A stretch of 64,000 bases of DNA from Fasciola hepatica (GCA_948099385.1 CANUEZ040000164.1:2370501-2434500); one strand, 5' to 3'; positions 1-11,739 are shown, counted from the stretch's first letter. Notes: generated from the letters alone by a model not told the origin. Made by a program: numbers and translations.

Positions 1-146
1 AAACGAGACCGATGATTGAGCGAGAGAATGATGAAGATACATGGGAACTTAGGAAAAACGAGAGAAACACACAAATGTACTGAGACCAGACTAGTTCATT
101 GACTGTGTCATTGTCAATGAACATGTCCACGCACATTCCAACTCAC

Positions 147-237
147 CACAATCGACAAACTGTACAGTTTCCAATCCGAAACTGGTCACAATACACACGA
201 GGGAAGCCAAAGTGACAATCGATTGGATCCTCATCAT
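147..237 (-). CDS. NPC2: NPC2/ML-domain protein, exon 1 only (gene runs off the left edge)
   Basis: This is the exact counterpart of exon 1 of the copy at 3159-5343, read on the minus strand. The start ATG is at 237-235 and the splice donor (GTGAGT) lies at 146-141. It encodes a 30-residue signal peptide and mature N-terminus ending in F-V-D-C, plus the first base of a Gly codon. The rest of the gene would lie left of base 1 and cannot be assessed. The TATA box is at 297-304. The gene is divergent from the complete copy at 3159. Confidence 0.8.
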
Positions 238-296
238 ATTCTCGTATTGAGTTATTGCAGCAGTTCTATTCGGTATGACGATTTTGTGAGTTTTCT

Positions 297-304
297 TTTA
301 TATA
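297..304 (-). promoter_or_regulatory. TATA box of the left-edge NPC2 copy
   Basis: On the minus strand this reads TATATAAA followed by AG, 60 bp upstream of the ATG at 237. The same element occurs at the same distance in every complete copy, inside an almost invariant flank, which supports it as the core promoter. Confidence 0.7.
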
Positions 305-660
305 TACGAACGTGGGGCGGAATTAGTTTACACTCGGGTATGTTCCACGTTCGAAGTTCAATCGTTTGACCTTTGAGATGTATTGGTGATTCATTGCAAA
401 GTTAGAAATCGAGTCACAAAATAAGCGTGGTTTGTGCTTGTCTTCACCGTAATTCATTCTGTATATGCCCTCACAGCATTGCACTTTTCAGGATTATGAT
501 ACTTTGATCGTTAGTTGTTTTGCATTCTTCATTTGTTTTGAAGAAAGATTGTAGAGTAACTGAAATACCACATTAGGGTTTATTTGTATGTTCCACTGGA
601 ACACTGGAATTGCGAAATCGTGTTAGTTCGATTATGTTGCAATTGTTTTTCTCCCTATCG

Positions 661-2734
661 TTGTTTAATTCATAGTGTTATGTTTTGCAACACCCGCCCG
701 TTTATTCAAATTAACTCGATCGGAGATACACAGAGTCAGTCAAATGTTACAAACATTCTTTTTGGTAAATGGTTGTCTTGTCCACTTGAAGACAGTCATC
801 ATCCAGACTGAGGAGCAGTCTTGTGGTTTGCATACCGTCGTTCATTTCACTGCTAGTAGTCCTTTGGACATAGCGGCGATTTCTTCACCTTGTCTCATCG
901 TTTCTCGGAAGGTAAGTTGTGGTGATTTTGTCCGATTCATATGCAATTCGAGAAAAGCCGTTTGGATCAATCAGAGTTCATCTGTTGGATATAAATTCCC
1001 AATCAGCATCCGTGCATTTCCATACATGAACAAGTACACCATGTGCATGTGATTCATCTCGGTGTAATCATGGATATTGGTTATTGTGGGAAGCATATCT
1101 TGAGCGTATGATCTTCTACCACATCATATGACGATGTCTGACAAGCTAGTCCGCACAATCTTATTGCTCATGGATCAATACCTGTGTGTATATGCATTCC
1201 GTCACGTATTTCATGTCTATATAAGTGCCATATTTTATGCGCTGAATGACGAATACATTTCAGTGCAAGCTGGTGTGCCTTCTGATCCCATTTGGGGCGA
1301 TTCGGTCATTACATAAGTACATTCGTATTGAAATCTGCTGAACTGACTTCTCCCAAGTATTGAAAATTCCTCTTTCCTGTCTTGCAGGTGTTTTTGAAAA
1401 TGTATTTGTTCGGACGAAGAAACCATGTTGTGATTTGACTTTGTTGATTGACCTCATGAGAGGAACACATCAGAGTACGCGTTTGTTTACTGGGCAACCA
1501 TATGGAAACGGAGTGTGATTATTCACTAGTATTGTTATGCTTTCCTTTCCTGAGGCCCTTTGTGAGAAAGTTGGTGAGCTGAATACAATGTGAGTGTACT
1601 TACTGGCTGGTGACACGGCTAATAAACGGTACGATAGGGTTAAGTGTTATCTTATAGACCGAAATTCGGACTACTTACGTTAGCCCTCGGATTTTAATCA
1701 GCGCATAATATTGCCCAGTAAATACGTGATAATTTAGCTGATTGTCCGTTAATACAATAAGTTTGAAGGGCACAGCAGTACAATGCACGTCTTCGCCGCC
1801 ATTCGCCAAAGGTACTGGATGAACCTATGAGGATACCTGTTAGCCGATGCCTTACCTACCGAAATTCGAATGCCACTGCCGGAAAACAAATTATAGCATT
1901 GGTATCACTATATAGAACACGGAAAGGATGATGGTGTTTCGCATTTGTGGGTGTCGATAACTTCGGTCATGGTAGAAGGGCGGAGAACGGATACGGATAT
2001 TTGTTCACCTGTTTACAGTCTCGTGTGGTATATGTGGGAATCCCCATTAGCCCTTAAACTGACTGTTTCATCAAGGTATTATTGCGCTTCATTGGGTGAT
2101 GAGGATTGTTGGCGGAGATATATAACGACAATCAAACTATCCTCGTGGGTTATTTGTCAGAATTGAAAGAGTGCGTACCTAGATGGAAGCAGGAAAATTG
2201 AACGACAGTCTGCTATGAACTCGTTTGTCTTTTGATTCGTTAGTTTCATCCGCTTTCGTTATCTCATGTTTCGCAAATGAGTAGTGGGCGGTGTAATCAG
2301 ATAATTATGGTCAACGAAAAAGTGCCCGAACTATGAGACCATAACGAGATCAGGGTGAAATGGGGACTGGAAATACGTGCGTGTACTCGAATGATGCAAC
2401 CGGTGATAATTAGCTGACGTCGACGCTATTCTCTACTGTGTAACACAGTTGACTCTTGGTTACGGGAGTTCAAGTGCTCGGGCTAATTTCCACTACGACC
2501 AAGCTCAGGATTTGCAACTTTGGATGAAAATTGCCATGGCAGTCACGGAACCCATGCACACACAAGTATTATTCAATGAGTAATATGAATATGAGGAGAA
2601 ACGTATCGGACATTGTCATATGAAAAGGGAGCAGATCATACGCACAAGACATGATTCTCGCAATAATTTCACCGTTCATCGAACACCGTTGATCGCAGAC
2701 CAGAAAATATTTGAAGTGTACTACGAACGAAACA
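661..2734. other. Centre of head-to-head palindrome 1; no recognised gene
   Basis: About 2.1 kb between the divergent promoters. I recognise no domain. A 73-codon frame at 1945-2166 (+) is also open in the other two palindromes (22937-23158 and 45183-45404, both minus), but its substitutions look unconstrained. A 62-codon minus frame at 1309-1497 likewise recurs (23627-23815 and 45863-46057, plus). These two landmarks show that this centre is inverted relative to the other two. About 250 bp present near 24230-24530 are missing here at about 880-900. Confidence 0.6.
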
Positions 2735-3091
2735 AGAATGGGGAGAAAAACAATTGCAACATAATTGAACTAACACGATTTCGTAATTCCAGTGCTCCAG
2801 TGAAACATACAAATAAACCCTAATGTGGTATTTCAGTTACTCTACAATCTTTCTTCAAAACAAATGAAGAATGCAAAACAACTAACGATCAAAGTATCAT
2901 AATCCTGAAAAGTGCAATGCTGTGAGGGCATATACAGAATGAATTACGGTGAAGACAAGCACAAACCACGCTAATTTTGTGACTCGATTTCTAACTTTGC
3001 AATGAATCATCGATAGATCTCAAAGGTCAAACGATTGAACTTCGAACGCGGAACATACCCGAGTGTAAACTAATTCCGCCTCACGTTCGTA

Positions 3092-3099
3092 TATATAAA
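3092..3099 (+). promoter_or_regulatory. TATA box of NPC2 copy 1
   Basis: TATATAAA followed by AG lies 60 bp upstream of the start codon at 3159, implying a 5' UTR of only about 30 nt if transcription starts at the usual distance. The element and its flanks are almost unchanged in all copies that keep exon 1. Confidence 0.75.
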
Positions 3100-3158
3100 A
3101 GAAAACTCACAAAATCGTCATACCGAATAGAACTGCTGCAATAACCCAATACGAGAAT

Positions 3159-4021
3159 ATGATGAGGATCCAATCGATTGTCACTTTGGCTTCCCTCGTG
3201 TGTATTGTGACCAGTTTCGGATTGGAAACTGTACAGTTTGTCGATTGTGGTGAGTTGGAATGTGCGTGGACATGTTCATTGACAATGACACAGTCAATGA
3301 ACTAGTCTGGTCTCAGTACATTTGTGTGTTTCTCTCGTTTTTCCTAAGTTCCCATGTATCTTCATCATTCCCTCGCTCAATCATCGGTCTCGTTTGATGC
3401 AGTGTGTCTTCCTCTAATTCATCCCTCCTCGTTCTCCAATCTCTTCGTAATTTAGGCTCGAAGAGAGGCCAGCTGATCAACGTGACTGTGACACCATGTG
3501 ACACTACTCCGTGTAGTTTGTATCGTGGTGAGAAAGCCCAAATATCAATCACATTCCAACCACGTAAGTTTCCCAATCGGTCACGTGAACGTTGTCATTG
3601 CGAATAATCAATGAGGACAGTTAATTACCATGCTTCCTCCCCCTCCACAATTTACTCAGAATTGTAGTTATCCGGATCGAGAAATATGATGCATTGATAG
3701 AATCTGATTCGTTGTTTATACTCTGAACCGAATTTTTCAATTACTCATTGGAAATTTACAGTTCTGGTATACTTGACTGTAAACAGATATCTGAGCTTAT
3801 TAGTAGATGAATTTCTTCTAGCCAAACCACGAGCGACTGGAGTTGATTTGGTGTGAAAACTTGTATCGAAATTGCGTTGATACATCCTATATTTCTAAAG
3901 AATATGCAAATACACTGGATATACATGAATTTATTATACCGTGTATGCTGTGATTTAGTAACATCACAGATTAATGACCGAACCAAAAATGGATAGGCAG
4001 AAAATGAGATAAGGAAACATG

Positions 4022-4077
<56 letters not shown>

Positions 4078-5343
4078 TATGAACATTGAGATATGAACAA
4101 GAAAGTATCGATCTGAGGAATCCGAGCTCACTATTCGATCAAACTAATTCTGCCCAACACTTGTCCATTACAGATGAGAATATAACAACCGGTACAGCAA
4201 GTGTTCGGGGAATATTTGCACACAGACACATTCCAATTCCAATCCCACTGGCTGACAACGATTTGTGTAAATTCACCAATCCGCAATGTGAAATCCCTGC
4301 ACAAACCGAGGCCGTATACACTTATGATCTACCAATACCCAAATACTACCCACGAGTGAGTTTGCAACAATATTCAATCGTTTGAACATTTGATAGATGT
4401 TGACAACATGTTTCTCGTATTTTGATTTAGATGTGGTCAAATTATACTCAATTCGTTCTACTCCCACGAATCTGCACAATCTTGATCGAGACCACTTCGT
4501 GAAGTCAATGAAACTTTGCATATTGAACTAATCACATCAGATCATGAATGAAAATTTTGAATGAGAACTGAGAGATATAACACTTTAGTAATATCAATAT
4601 CACGATACTGGACAGGCATATGTTTGAGGAGTATCGATTGCACATCCATCCAGTCGAAATGAGAGACGATGAGTTCAATAATTCTGGTTCCTCTTTCGGA
4701 CATCCAGATTTCGATTTGAACTACCGAGAACCATATTTCGATCCCATTTATGAATTTGAATGTGTACAACTAGTTTCCTAATCAAATTTCCTATCATAAA
4801 TGACTAGAAATAGAGAATTGGAGAGTAGTATTGATCAACTGGACTGTTGCGTACAAAGGAATACAAGTTGTGAACAAGGCAGATTTTGCCCGTTACTGAC
4901 TGAGAATGAATGGGTTGGGATAATGACAGCACGCCAACTTGGTAATGGGATTTCTCGAAGAACATTTCGATCATTCCATCTCACTCGGCACGCGACGATC
5001 CTCTTTGGCATCACTAATCCAATCCGTGACTAGAAAACAATAAACACCAAGACATCGAAAACTCACCAAATAGTTGAAATTGAATGAACCTGATTACTGA
5101 CAATTGTGCAACAGATTTCGTGTAGCTCACATGGTTGATGGCGTATTGCATCACAATGATAAATAAGTTAGATAAGTATTTGTTCTGACAGACCACGATC
5201 GTCTGTGTTGTCTACTACGCCTTATTCACTTTCGCATTTGCTCATTTCAGTTGCACATCAAATTGAGATGGGAATTGAAAGATGCAAACAGACGAAACAT
5301 TATTTGTGCCCTAATTCATGCAAAAATTGCCAATCGACACTGA
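3159..5343 (+). CDS. NPC2: NPC2/ML-domain secreted lipid-binding protein, copy 1 (4 exons, complete)
   Basis: Exons are 3159-3249, 3456-3563, 4174-4355 and 5251-5343. All three introns are GT-AG, with phases 1, 1 and 0, and the product has 157 residues. Residues 1-21 form a signal peptide. The mature protein follows the NPC2 pattern: V-Q-F-V-D-C-G, then V-T-P-C-D-T-T-P-C, a strand ending I-S-I-T-F, H-I-P-I-P-I-P, C-K-F-T-N-P-Q-C, Y-T-Y, Y-P-R and a final I-I-C. The six mature cysteines (30, 45, 50, 98, 105, 146) match the three NPC2 disulfides (30-146, 45-50, 98-105 by homology). N39 and N69 are N-glycosylation sequons. Family members bind cholesterol or other lipids in the endolysosomal lumen or when secreted; the ligand here is unknown. 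The exon 2 start at 3456 is chosen because the earlier AG at 3402 leads to a stop and breaks the family match. Confidence 0.94.
4024..4076 (+). repeat. (GT)n microsatellite in NPC2 intron 2
   Basis: An uninterrupted GT run of 53 nt in intron 2 of copy 1. The same site is 31 nt in copy 3, 37 nt in copy 4 and interrupted in copy 2, so it distinguishes the copies. Confidence 0.97.
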
Positions 5344-5401
5344 GGATGCATTCACATGGAATCAATTACAACTGGATTGGTGAAATCACGAATTCAGTTT
5401 G

Positions 5402-5407
5402 AATAAA
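5402..5407 (+). terminator. Polyadenylation signal of NPC2 copy 1
   Basis: AATAAA lies 58 bp after the stop codon and is followed by an AT- and T-rich stretch. It is kept at the same spacing in copies 2-5. Confidence 0.7.
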
Positions 5408-6780
5408 ATTATTTCTTTCTATCACTTTTGTCGGTTTTGTCAAGATCGGGGTCCGAATAAGCTCCGTTTACAAAGTGGTCGGTGTCTCTTTTAGTACAAC
5501 GTTAATAATTAGGGTCGCTCATTCGAATATCGTCAACTTCTTTACTGTTTCCCTTGTGTCGGTTTTCCATAAATGGTTACCAACTCGTATTGATCACCAA
5601 AAAAGTCGAAATGTGTGACTCACTAGTGTGTGCATTCAAATTGGTCAAAGCAATGTGAGGAAACAGGTATGGTTGGAATGACCAATTCATGATCACAGTT
5701 GTGGTTTAAGCATGCTGTCTCATTTGATATGCGTTCAGACAGTTCTCCATCGGTTTCAACACAACGATCAAGTAGCCAATTACCGAGGAAAACGATTGTT
5801 GAACACATTGTGAACTGGTGTGACAAGAATAATTTGTTATGACTCGGTTTGCATCTACATCCACACTGTTACACTTACACGATGAGGCAGTGGCATTTCG
5901 TGATCAACTCAGATCGACGTTTAACCTGCGGCTTGGGAAACGAAAAATGGTTTCTACCCATTCGATGCAAGACCTGTTGATAACGTGTTACGGCTACTTC
6001 ATTTACCGGAACGGCGGTGTGGTCATCATAACGTAGAACTAGTTGAATTCATTCTCGATGAAATAACAAACTGACTATATGCAAGCTACGTAAAGCTGTC
6101 AGACCTGATGCCATCTACATACAATGATGAAATTCGAATAAAAATGTGCATTCTTCGTAACTTTCTCGTGTAATATCAAATGTAGGTTGGACGTTTGTAC
6201 AGAATTCTCTATGATGAAATATTGTTCACATTATGTCTGTGATATTCTGTGGGGGGAAATTGATATTGTGTGACTACGGTTAACGTGGTTCATTTGGCTG
6301 ATACTTGACGGAGGAAGTACAATGAACGGTCAAATGAGAACAATTTGTAAAGTCATGGAAGTGAAATTCATCGCATCGCCAAGGGGGCAATAATACTGAT
6401 CGTATCAGGAGCACATCCTATCGTGAAAGTGCCGATTGTGTTTCTGCTTGGCAGACAAGAGCTGAAGAAACACGAGCACATTCAAATAGAAAACTGTATC
6501 ATTTTGGTGGTGTACTGATTATTTTGAAGACGATGATAAGTTCAGGAATACCACTTCGGTGTCAGGTAGCACGTCATTTAGGATATTCCTGGAAGTTTCC
6601 ATTTTATTGTATTTTATTTGATCAGACTTCTGATTAGACAGTCTTCCGCATTTCATTGAGAAAGAGGTTTGCATCTGGCAGCTCATCGAAACGAGAAGAT
6701 GAAACAATGAACGATTACATATCAAAATTGCCAATAAATTCAGCTACAACACGAACAGATTGTGTTCGTTAAACAAATGT
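5408..6780. other. Downstream flank of NPC2 copy 1; two conserved small open frames, no recognised gene
   Basis: This flank is repeated after every NPC2 copy. It holds a 67-codon Cys-rich minus-strand frame at 5623-5826 and, next to it, a frame open on both strands at 5839-6036. Both remain open in all five recent copies, but these copies are very similar to each other, so openness alone is weak evidence. In the ancient relic (about 61900-62140) the Cys-rich region has indels. The stretch 6050-6780 shows no convincing coding signal. Confidence 0.5.
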
Positions 6781-6799
6781 GGGGTATTTGGGGTGCTGA

Positions 6800-7435
6800 A
6801 TCTCAGTCGCAAAGACCGTACTCGTCATCTAGTATGGAAACTAACTCGACATACCTCTCAATGCACTACCTGATCCCCGTGATCCAATATTTTGAGACAG
6901 AGGGATTTTTTACACCACCAAAGCAGTTTAGCCGGTTCCAGCGGCATTGCACCTCGATATCTGTCTCCCCAACTCGCAATCGATCACATTCAAAATCGGT
7001 TTTGGTTCATACACGTTTCAGCAAATCAACCCTAACAATTGTCTCCGCAACGTTTCTACCAGTAACATCTCATGTGTCACACCAACATCACCGATCCGAA
7101 TCGCTGGCTGCTGCTTCTCCACTACACACAGAGCCTCACATCCGAACACACGCACCTATATTTCGCCGAAATTCCCTTTACGCCAGGTGTCACAGACAGC
7201 CCAGCCCCAAATCTAAAACTGCAATTTTCAGTTCGCCACCCAATAATGATCTCAACCATGGGCACCCCCATCGACTTAAATGTGGATATCGAGAAACAAG
7301 ACAAACGCACGTTTTTCTGGACAATATGGGGACAAATATCCAACCTTGCCACATATAAAACACTTCCTCCGTACCCCATGCATCAATACTTCGTTCTTGC
7401 GTTGTGTTTGTTTGCTGAGTTCCAGCTTTAATTGC
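6800..7435 (-). pseudogene. Gypsy family A zinc-knuckle and protease region, arm 1 (degenerate)
   Basis: Read on the minus strand, this DNA gives retropepsin-like pieces: a G-V-P-M-V-E strand, a degenerate active-site segment F-R-F-G-A-G-L-S-V-T-P where D-T-G-A is expected, and later a Q-L-L-G-L segment typical of the C-terminal end of gypsy proteases. Frameshifts and stops separate the pieces. The long plus-strand frame over the same bases (6762-7358) is its antisense shadow. The gag that precedes this region in arm 2 is deleted here, with the join near 7436. Confidence 0.6.
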
Positions 7436-8190
7436 CTAGGACACTGGCTAAACACGTCCTAATGGCTCCTCTTATCTGCTTAGGGAAGCCTCCGACATAT
7501 TCGCCTTCTGTTATTCTGCCTGTAGCTCTCGGTTGGTTGGTCCGATCGATTTGATATTCTGGTCGTTCTCTTGGTCTAGTAATCTCCTCTACAGTGGATT
7601 AGTTCGAACAGTCGTCAAATATGAATTATGCTAGGTGTACCGTTCTTCCGTGAGAATTGCACTTGCACACTCTGCAAAATAGAAAGAATGAAACCCGAAT
7701 GAGTCGGAGCTCAGTGAGTGTTTGATGAGCAGGCATCAACCATTGGATCAATGAAGATGAGAGTGGCAGTCTCTGTCTTACCTTGAAACGAATTTCGGAT
7801 TGTGGTTAGTCATTTTTCTAGTCAACTTCCTCACTGTTATTGACCAATGAGATGGCAAGAATGTGGGAACGAAAGAGAAATATGAATGCATCAATTGAGC
7901 ACAGAAGAAACACTTCAGTGTGATCTGACGCAATATGATGATGATGATGACAGACCCCATCGAGACTCGTATTCGGGTCGTTGAATTCGGAGTACAGAAG
8001 GATAACCGCCTCGCCATAGCGCCATGGGCTCGCGCGGTATTGACATTGACATGCAACATCCAACACCCAACACAAAACACAAAACACAAAACACTCAAAA
8101 CGCGCGAGAAGAACAATCAAGATTGGCACAAGCAATAGCTGCCTCTCATCAACAGGGCCACCAAAAACTAGATGGAGCATTTCTGTAGTG
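7436..8190 (-). mobile_element. Gypsy family A 5' leader/LTR-like segment, arm 1
   Basis: This corresponds to the DNA just upstream of gag in arm 2 (16330-17090) and lies on the same strand as the protease relic. I could not fix the LTR boundaries. Hydrophobic frames here (such as 7778-8116 minus) arise from a repetitive stretch and do not look like real genes. A fragment of the same segment stands alone at 58975-59305. Confidence 0.5.
8070..8094. repeat. AAAACAC 7-bp tandem repeat, arm 1
   Basis: Three AAAACAC units follow a CAACAC start. The homologous site has about two clean units at 30802-30826 and five at 51546-51581, so copy number varies between arms. Confidence 0.85.
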
Positions 8191-8595
8191 TTTCTCTCGA
8201 GCAACCGTAACTCACATTCTTCATAAAATTTCTCTGTATCACGTGTTATAAGTCAAATTCAATGGAACTGGTCAAAATCACATGCTATGGGAAAATACTG
8301 CTCATACATTGTTACATCATCTACTAATCTGAGAGGATAAGAGCAGTGCTAATGTCATTCAGATGTAAAGATCCCACTGCCTCAAAATAGCTTTTTAGAA
8401 GACTATTGATAAGTGGTAGATCACAGTGAAGATGGAGCTTACGTGAACAGAAATAAAATGCCCGTTTTCAACCTTTATCTGTGTAGCCACGTTTGTGCAA
8501 CTAACCATTTCGGAATGGAACACCAATTGAAGGATGTACTTTGCAACCTGTGCAGATGTATTGCATAGATGTAGTGTAATCTGTTGTTATATGCA

Positions 8596-8760
8596 CAGGA
8601 CCACAGACGCGAACTTTTGTCCATAGGATGTTGATAAAGAATCTACCATTACTGAAGACCAACGGTGAACGGCACTTGGGAAATGGTGATCATTATAAAT
8701 CTTGCATACGTAGATCCAACATTCGAATCTTGTGGCCACCTGATTTGCATTGGTTGTGGC
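8596..8760. repeat. Dispersed repeat, family D
   Basis: The same roughly 150 bp recurs at 15766-15925, 31330-31445, 52085-52200 and 63797-63944. A diverged relative lies at about 10356-10500 and in its counterparts in the other arms. The copy at the right edge lies outside the NPC2 palindromes, so this is an interspersed element in its own right. I do not recognise the family. Confidence 0.65.
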
Positions 8761-10990
8761 TATATAGCTAACGAACATCAGTAAATAAACGAGACGAAAC
8801 ACAAACCACAAAACAGAACTCACAGAAAAACACAACACTCTAAACGTGGGTGAGAAACAGTTAAGAGCAATAGAATCGCATCCCCCATTTGGTCGCATTA
8901 GGATGTTTCCTATGACCATCACATTTAGTCATTGCCAATAGTTCGTCAACAATCTCATGTCTTTATGTCGTCCAAGATAATGGCATTATAGGCGCCATAT
9001 GCGTAAGGAAATTCGAGACATTTATCGTGCCTCCAACAAATTGTGCCTTTCTCGAACGGTTGAACGAAGAAACGAAAGTGACCTTGTCGATAGACGGTTC
9101 GTAGTTGCACTTCTACATGAAAGATGAATCGCCTACATTAATCACCACTACGATTCGACCACTATTATTGATCATACGAGATTTAATGTATAATCCTGAT
9201 CTCACACATTCACCCAAGCTTTTGTGTAGTATTCGTGCGAGAATGCTCTTTGGACAAACATGTGCACGACGCTCTCATGCGATTGGACAGCATTGAATGC
9301 AACCGGCGCTATAGGAAATGAGACAGATAGAGAACTCGAGGTGGAGTTGTTATTTGCATGAATTCCTCCCCGTTTGTAAAATCTGATGATATTTTCAATT
9401 AATTATTTATTGAATACCAATGACTATTTAGGTGTTCAGTGCTTCTCACACATTTCTCGTCATCAATGCATGAATACTAATAAATTGTGCATTTTAGTAT
9501 CCTGTTTACAATCAAAATTACCTTTATTCTCCGAATGTCGTGATTATTACACATTCCGAAAATTTACCCTCCCACACGAAACCATTGTTCCCACCATCTG
9601 TTGTGCATTGTCTCTTTCTAGTTAGACCAAATATTTATTCAATACCTAACTATAAGTACTCCCAACATTTGAAATGATGGATCAAATTCCGCCTACATGA
9701 TTTTACAAGGAGTGTAAAGTAGAAATGTTCCGAAATGCAGTAATCAGTGGTTCTTCACTCAACCCACGAGACACGATCAAGAAGGTGCTCAATTCAGGTG
9801 GTATTCAATGACGTGTGTTTGTTGGTAATAGTCTTCACGTATTTACGAACGAGCATGAGAGGAATAATCAATCAGAATTCGGTGAAGAAGAGTGGGTGTC
9901 ATTTGCGTGTTTGTCCTTGTATGTGCATACAAGTGTGTCAGTGAACTAAAGGGACAGTCGTTCAGCCATGGCAACACTACCGGTTGGTGGCTGGAGAACT
10001 ATGTTCCACGACACACCAGATTGGAACTGTTCGAACATGACGAAACATGTGACAGAGGATTTGGTACATCACGTCCAGAAACATGGAAATTATCGTTCGA
10101 CGTACAAGTTTGAAATTGTCCAACCAAATTGATAGTCGGTCCCATCACATTATATTGTGAGCAGAGCTCGTGTATCTCGCATGATACACACCTCAGATGT
10201 GTAGTTTCATGATTCTCTCACATTTATTATATTTTATATTATACAATTCAATAATTATTTGTTGAATGAAGTTGCTTGAATAATGCAGAGAGGGAGGTGG
10301 TTATAGTCAAGTAAAAACTGTGAAAGAGGAACAGACCCACGATGGTATAATCCGAGTGTAGGACCTTCGTTTACAAGATTTATCATAATCACCGTTTCGT
10401 GAGTGCCGTTCATCGTCGTACTTCTTTATTGGTGGTTTATTTATGAACACCCTATACACTACCGTTCACGCTAGTGGCCCTGTTTGTAGGGCAACAGATA
10501 AAACTCCTTCCATGTGATGCCTCTGCATAGGTTGTGAAGTACAGTTTGGGCAATATATGTGTACACACTCCGGGAGAAGTCGAAGTTCGCAAATTGCTAC
10601 TCAAATTCTTGGTAGTAGGCAAAATAATGCACATACCACGAAGTAAACAACAAAGTGAGATAAACCTTTACGCATAATTTGGTTGACAGAGAAACAAATT
10701 TGCAGACTTGACTAATACTCAATGTCGAATAATGGCTCAAGGCTCCAAACTAACGTTGAGAAAAGGTTTCATAGGTGATATATTCTATCTGATTACATGG
10801 AGTGCTGATGAAGATGAATTGTGATAGGATCAATGGTCAGGACGTGTTTTCGTCAAGGTTGCAAACTGAATTTGCTCTCATTTCATCCTCAGTGTTAACA
10901 TGTTTATGCGGTCAATTTTTGTTCCTTGAAAATCTCCTGGATTATGTTAGGGTGGCACCTATGATGCGAGTGCTTGTTCGCTGCGTAATA
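8761..10990. other. Inner part of arm 1; AT-rich, no recognised gene
   Basis: Short open frames here (9105-9296, 9386-9625, 9747-9944, 10802-10993) recur in other arms only because the DNA is duplicated. None matches a family I know. The segment ends where mirror symmetry with 14450-14570 fades, next to the gypsy pol relic. Confidence 0.5.
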
Positions 10991-11739
10991 TAAGTTTGGA
11001 GATCGTTCGTCGTGACGTGATAATTGAGCAGTTTTCCCGATCGATATGGTAAAGTATATCAGGTGAATTTGAAGGATATTGGACAATTCGACGAATTCCA
11101 TTTCGTTCCACTCTCCGTCATCACTTTTCTTGGTCTTCTGGTGAAAGATTGTCATTTTGCAAAGGTTCAATAAATTATTGACAAGCTTTCAATCTAGCCC
11201 AAGTGAGTGACACAGAACACAACCACACCGGAAACTCGAGTGTATCCAAATGACAATGAAAAATGCATGCTTCAATCGGTCAAGTTTCAACAGGACCATC
11301 TGTTTCCATTCTTACTGGCTCCTTTATATCTTCCCTCATAATTGAATAAGGCTCGTATCTGCTCAGTTGCGTGTTGATTTTCAATGGTTGTGTGAACCTT
11401 CGGTAACGATATGGATATCTGCTTAAGGGAGAATGGTCATTGTGTGTGTCTGTGTTGAAGTATCGTCTAACCACTCGTGTGAGTGATCATTGGTGTTGCG
11501 TTCAACAAGTCCATTTTGACTGTATTTCTTTCGAAGCTGATTGATGTGCCTCATTCACTGCTCTTCTCCGACTAGCAGCTCGTAAGCAAATTGTCCTTTC
11601 CCAAATTCCATTTAAGATGACGTTGTCTGAAGTCCTTTTGCATAAACACTATTGCCAACACTGAATCCACGTTTAGGCCCTCGCGATTGAAATTCCTGTT
11701 TCCCTAACTGTTGATCCTCTGCTGGTGGTTTAGGAAGCA

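Larger units (their letters stand above)
1..3395. repeat. Head-to-head palindrome 1 (promoter palindrome)
   Basis: Bases 1 to about 660 are the reverse complement of about 2735-3395, with only scattered mismatches (paired positions sum to about 3396). Each arm holds an NPC2 exon 1, its TATA box and the 5' end of intron 1, so the two genes face away from each other. Between the arms is about 2.1 kb of less symmetric DNA in which weaker inverted similarity can still be seen (around 1120-1210 against 2545-2630). The same block returns at 21745-25400 and 43955-46845. Confidence 0.85.

Noticed and set aside
3403..3455. Earlier exon 2 start using the AG at 3401-3402
   Set aside because: In frame with exon 1 it reaches a stop (TAG at 3453-3455), whereas the AG at 3454-3455 gives an uninterrupted NPC2 sequence with the usual D-C-G to T-P-C spacing.
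4542..4769. 75-codon minus-strand frame in NPC2 intron 3
   Set aside because: Same intron, no recognised domain; it persists only because the copies are recent duplicates.
4800..5033. 77-codon frame in NPC2 intron 3, open in all recent copies
   Set aside because: It lies wholly inside an intron, and the matching DNA in the ancient relic (about 61100-61350) is full of indels and stops, so it shows no constraint.
6762..7358. Long plus-strand frame (198 codons), repeated in all arms
   Set aside because: It is antisense to the gypsy family A zinc-knuckle and protease remnant, which has recognisable residues. The plus frame has none.
9105..9296. Small frames in the inner arms (9105-9296, 9386-9625, 9747-9944 and counterparts)
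   Set aside because: They recur only as part of duplicated DNA, with no family match and no splice structure.
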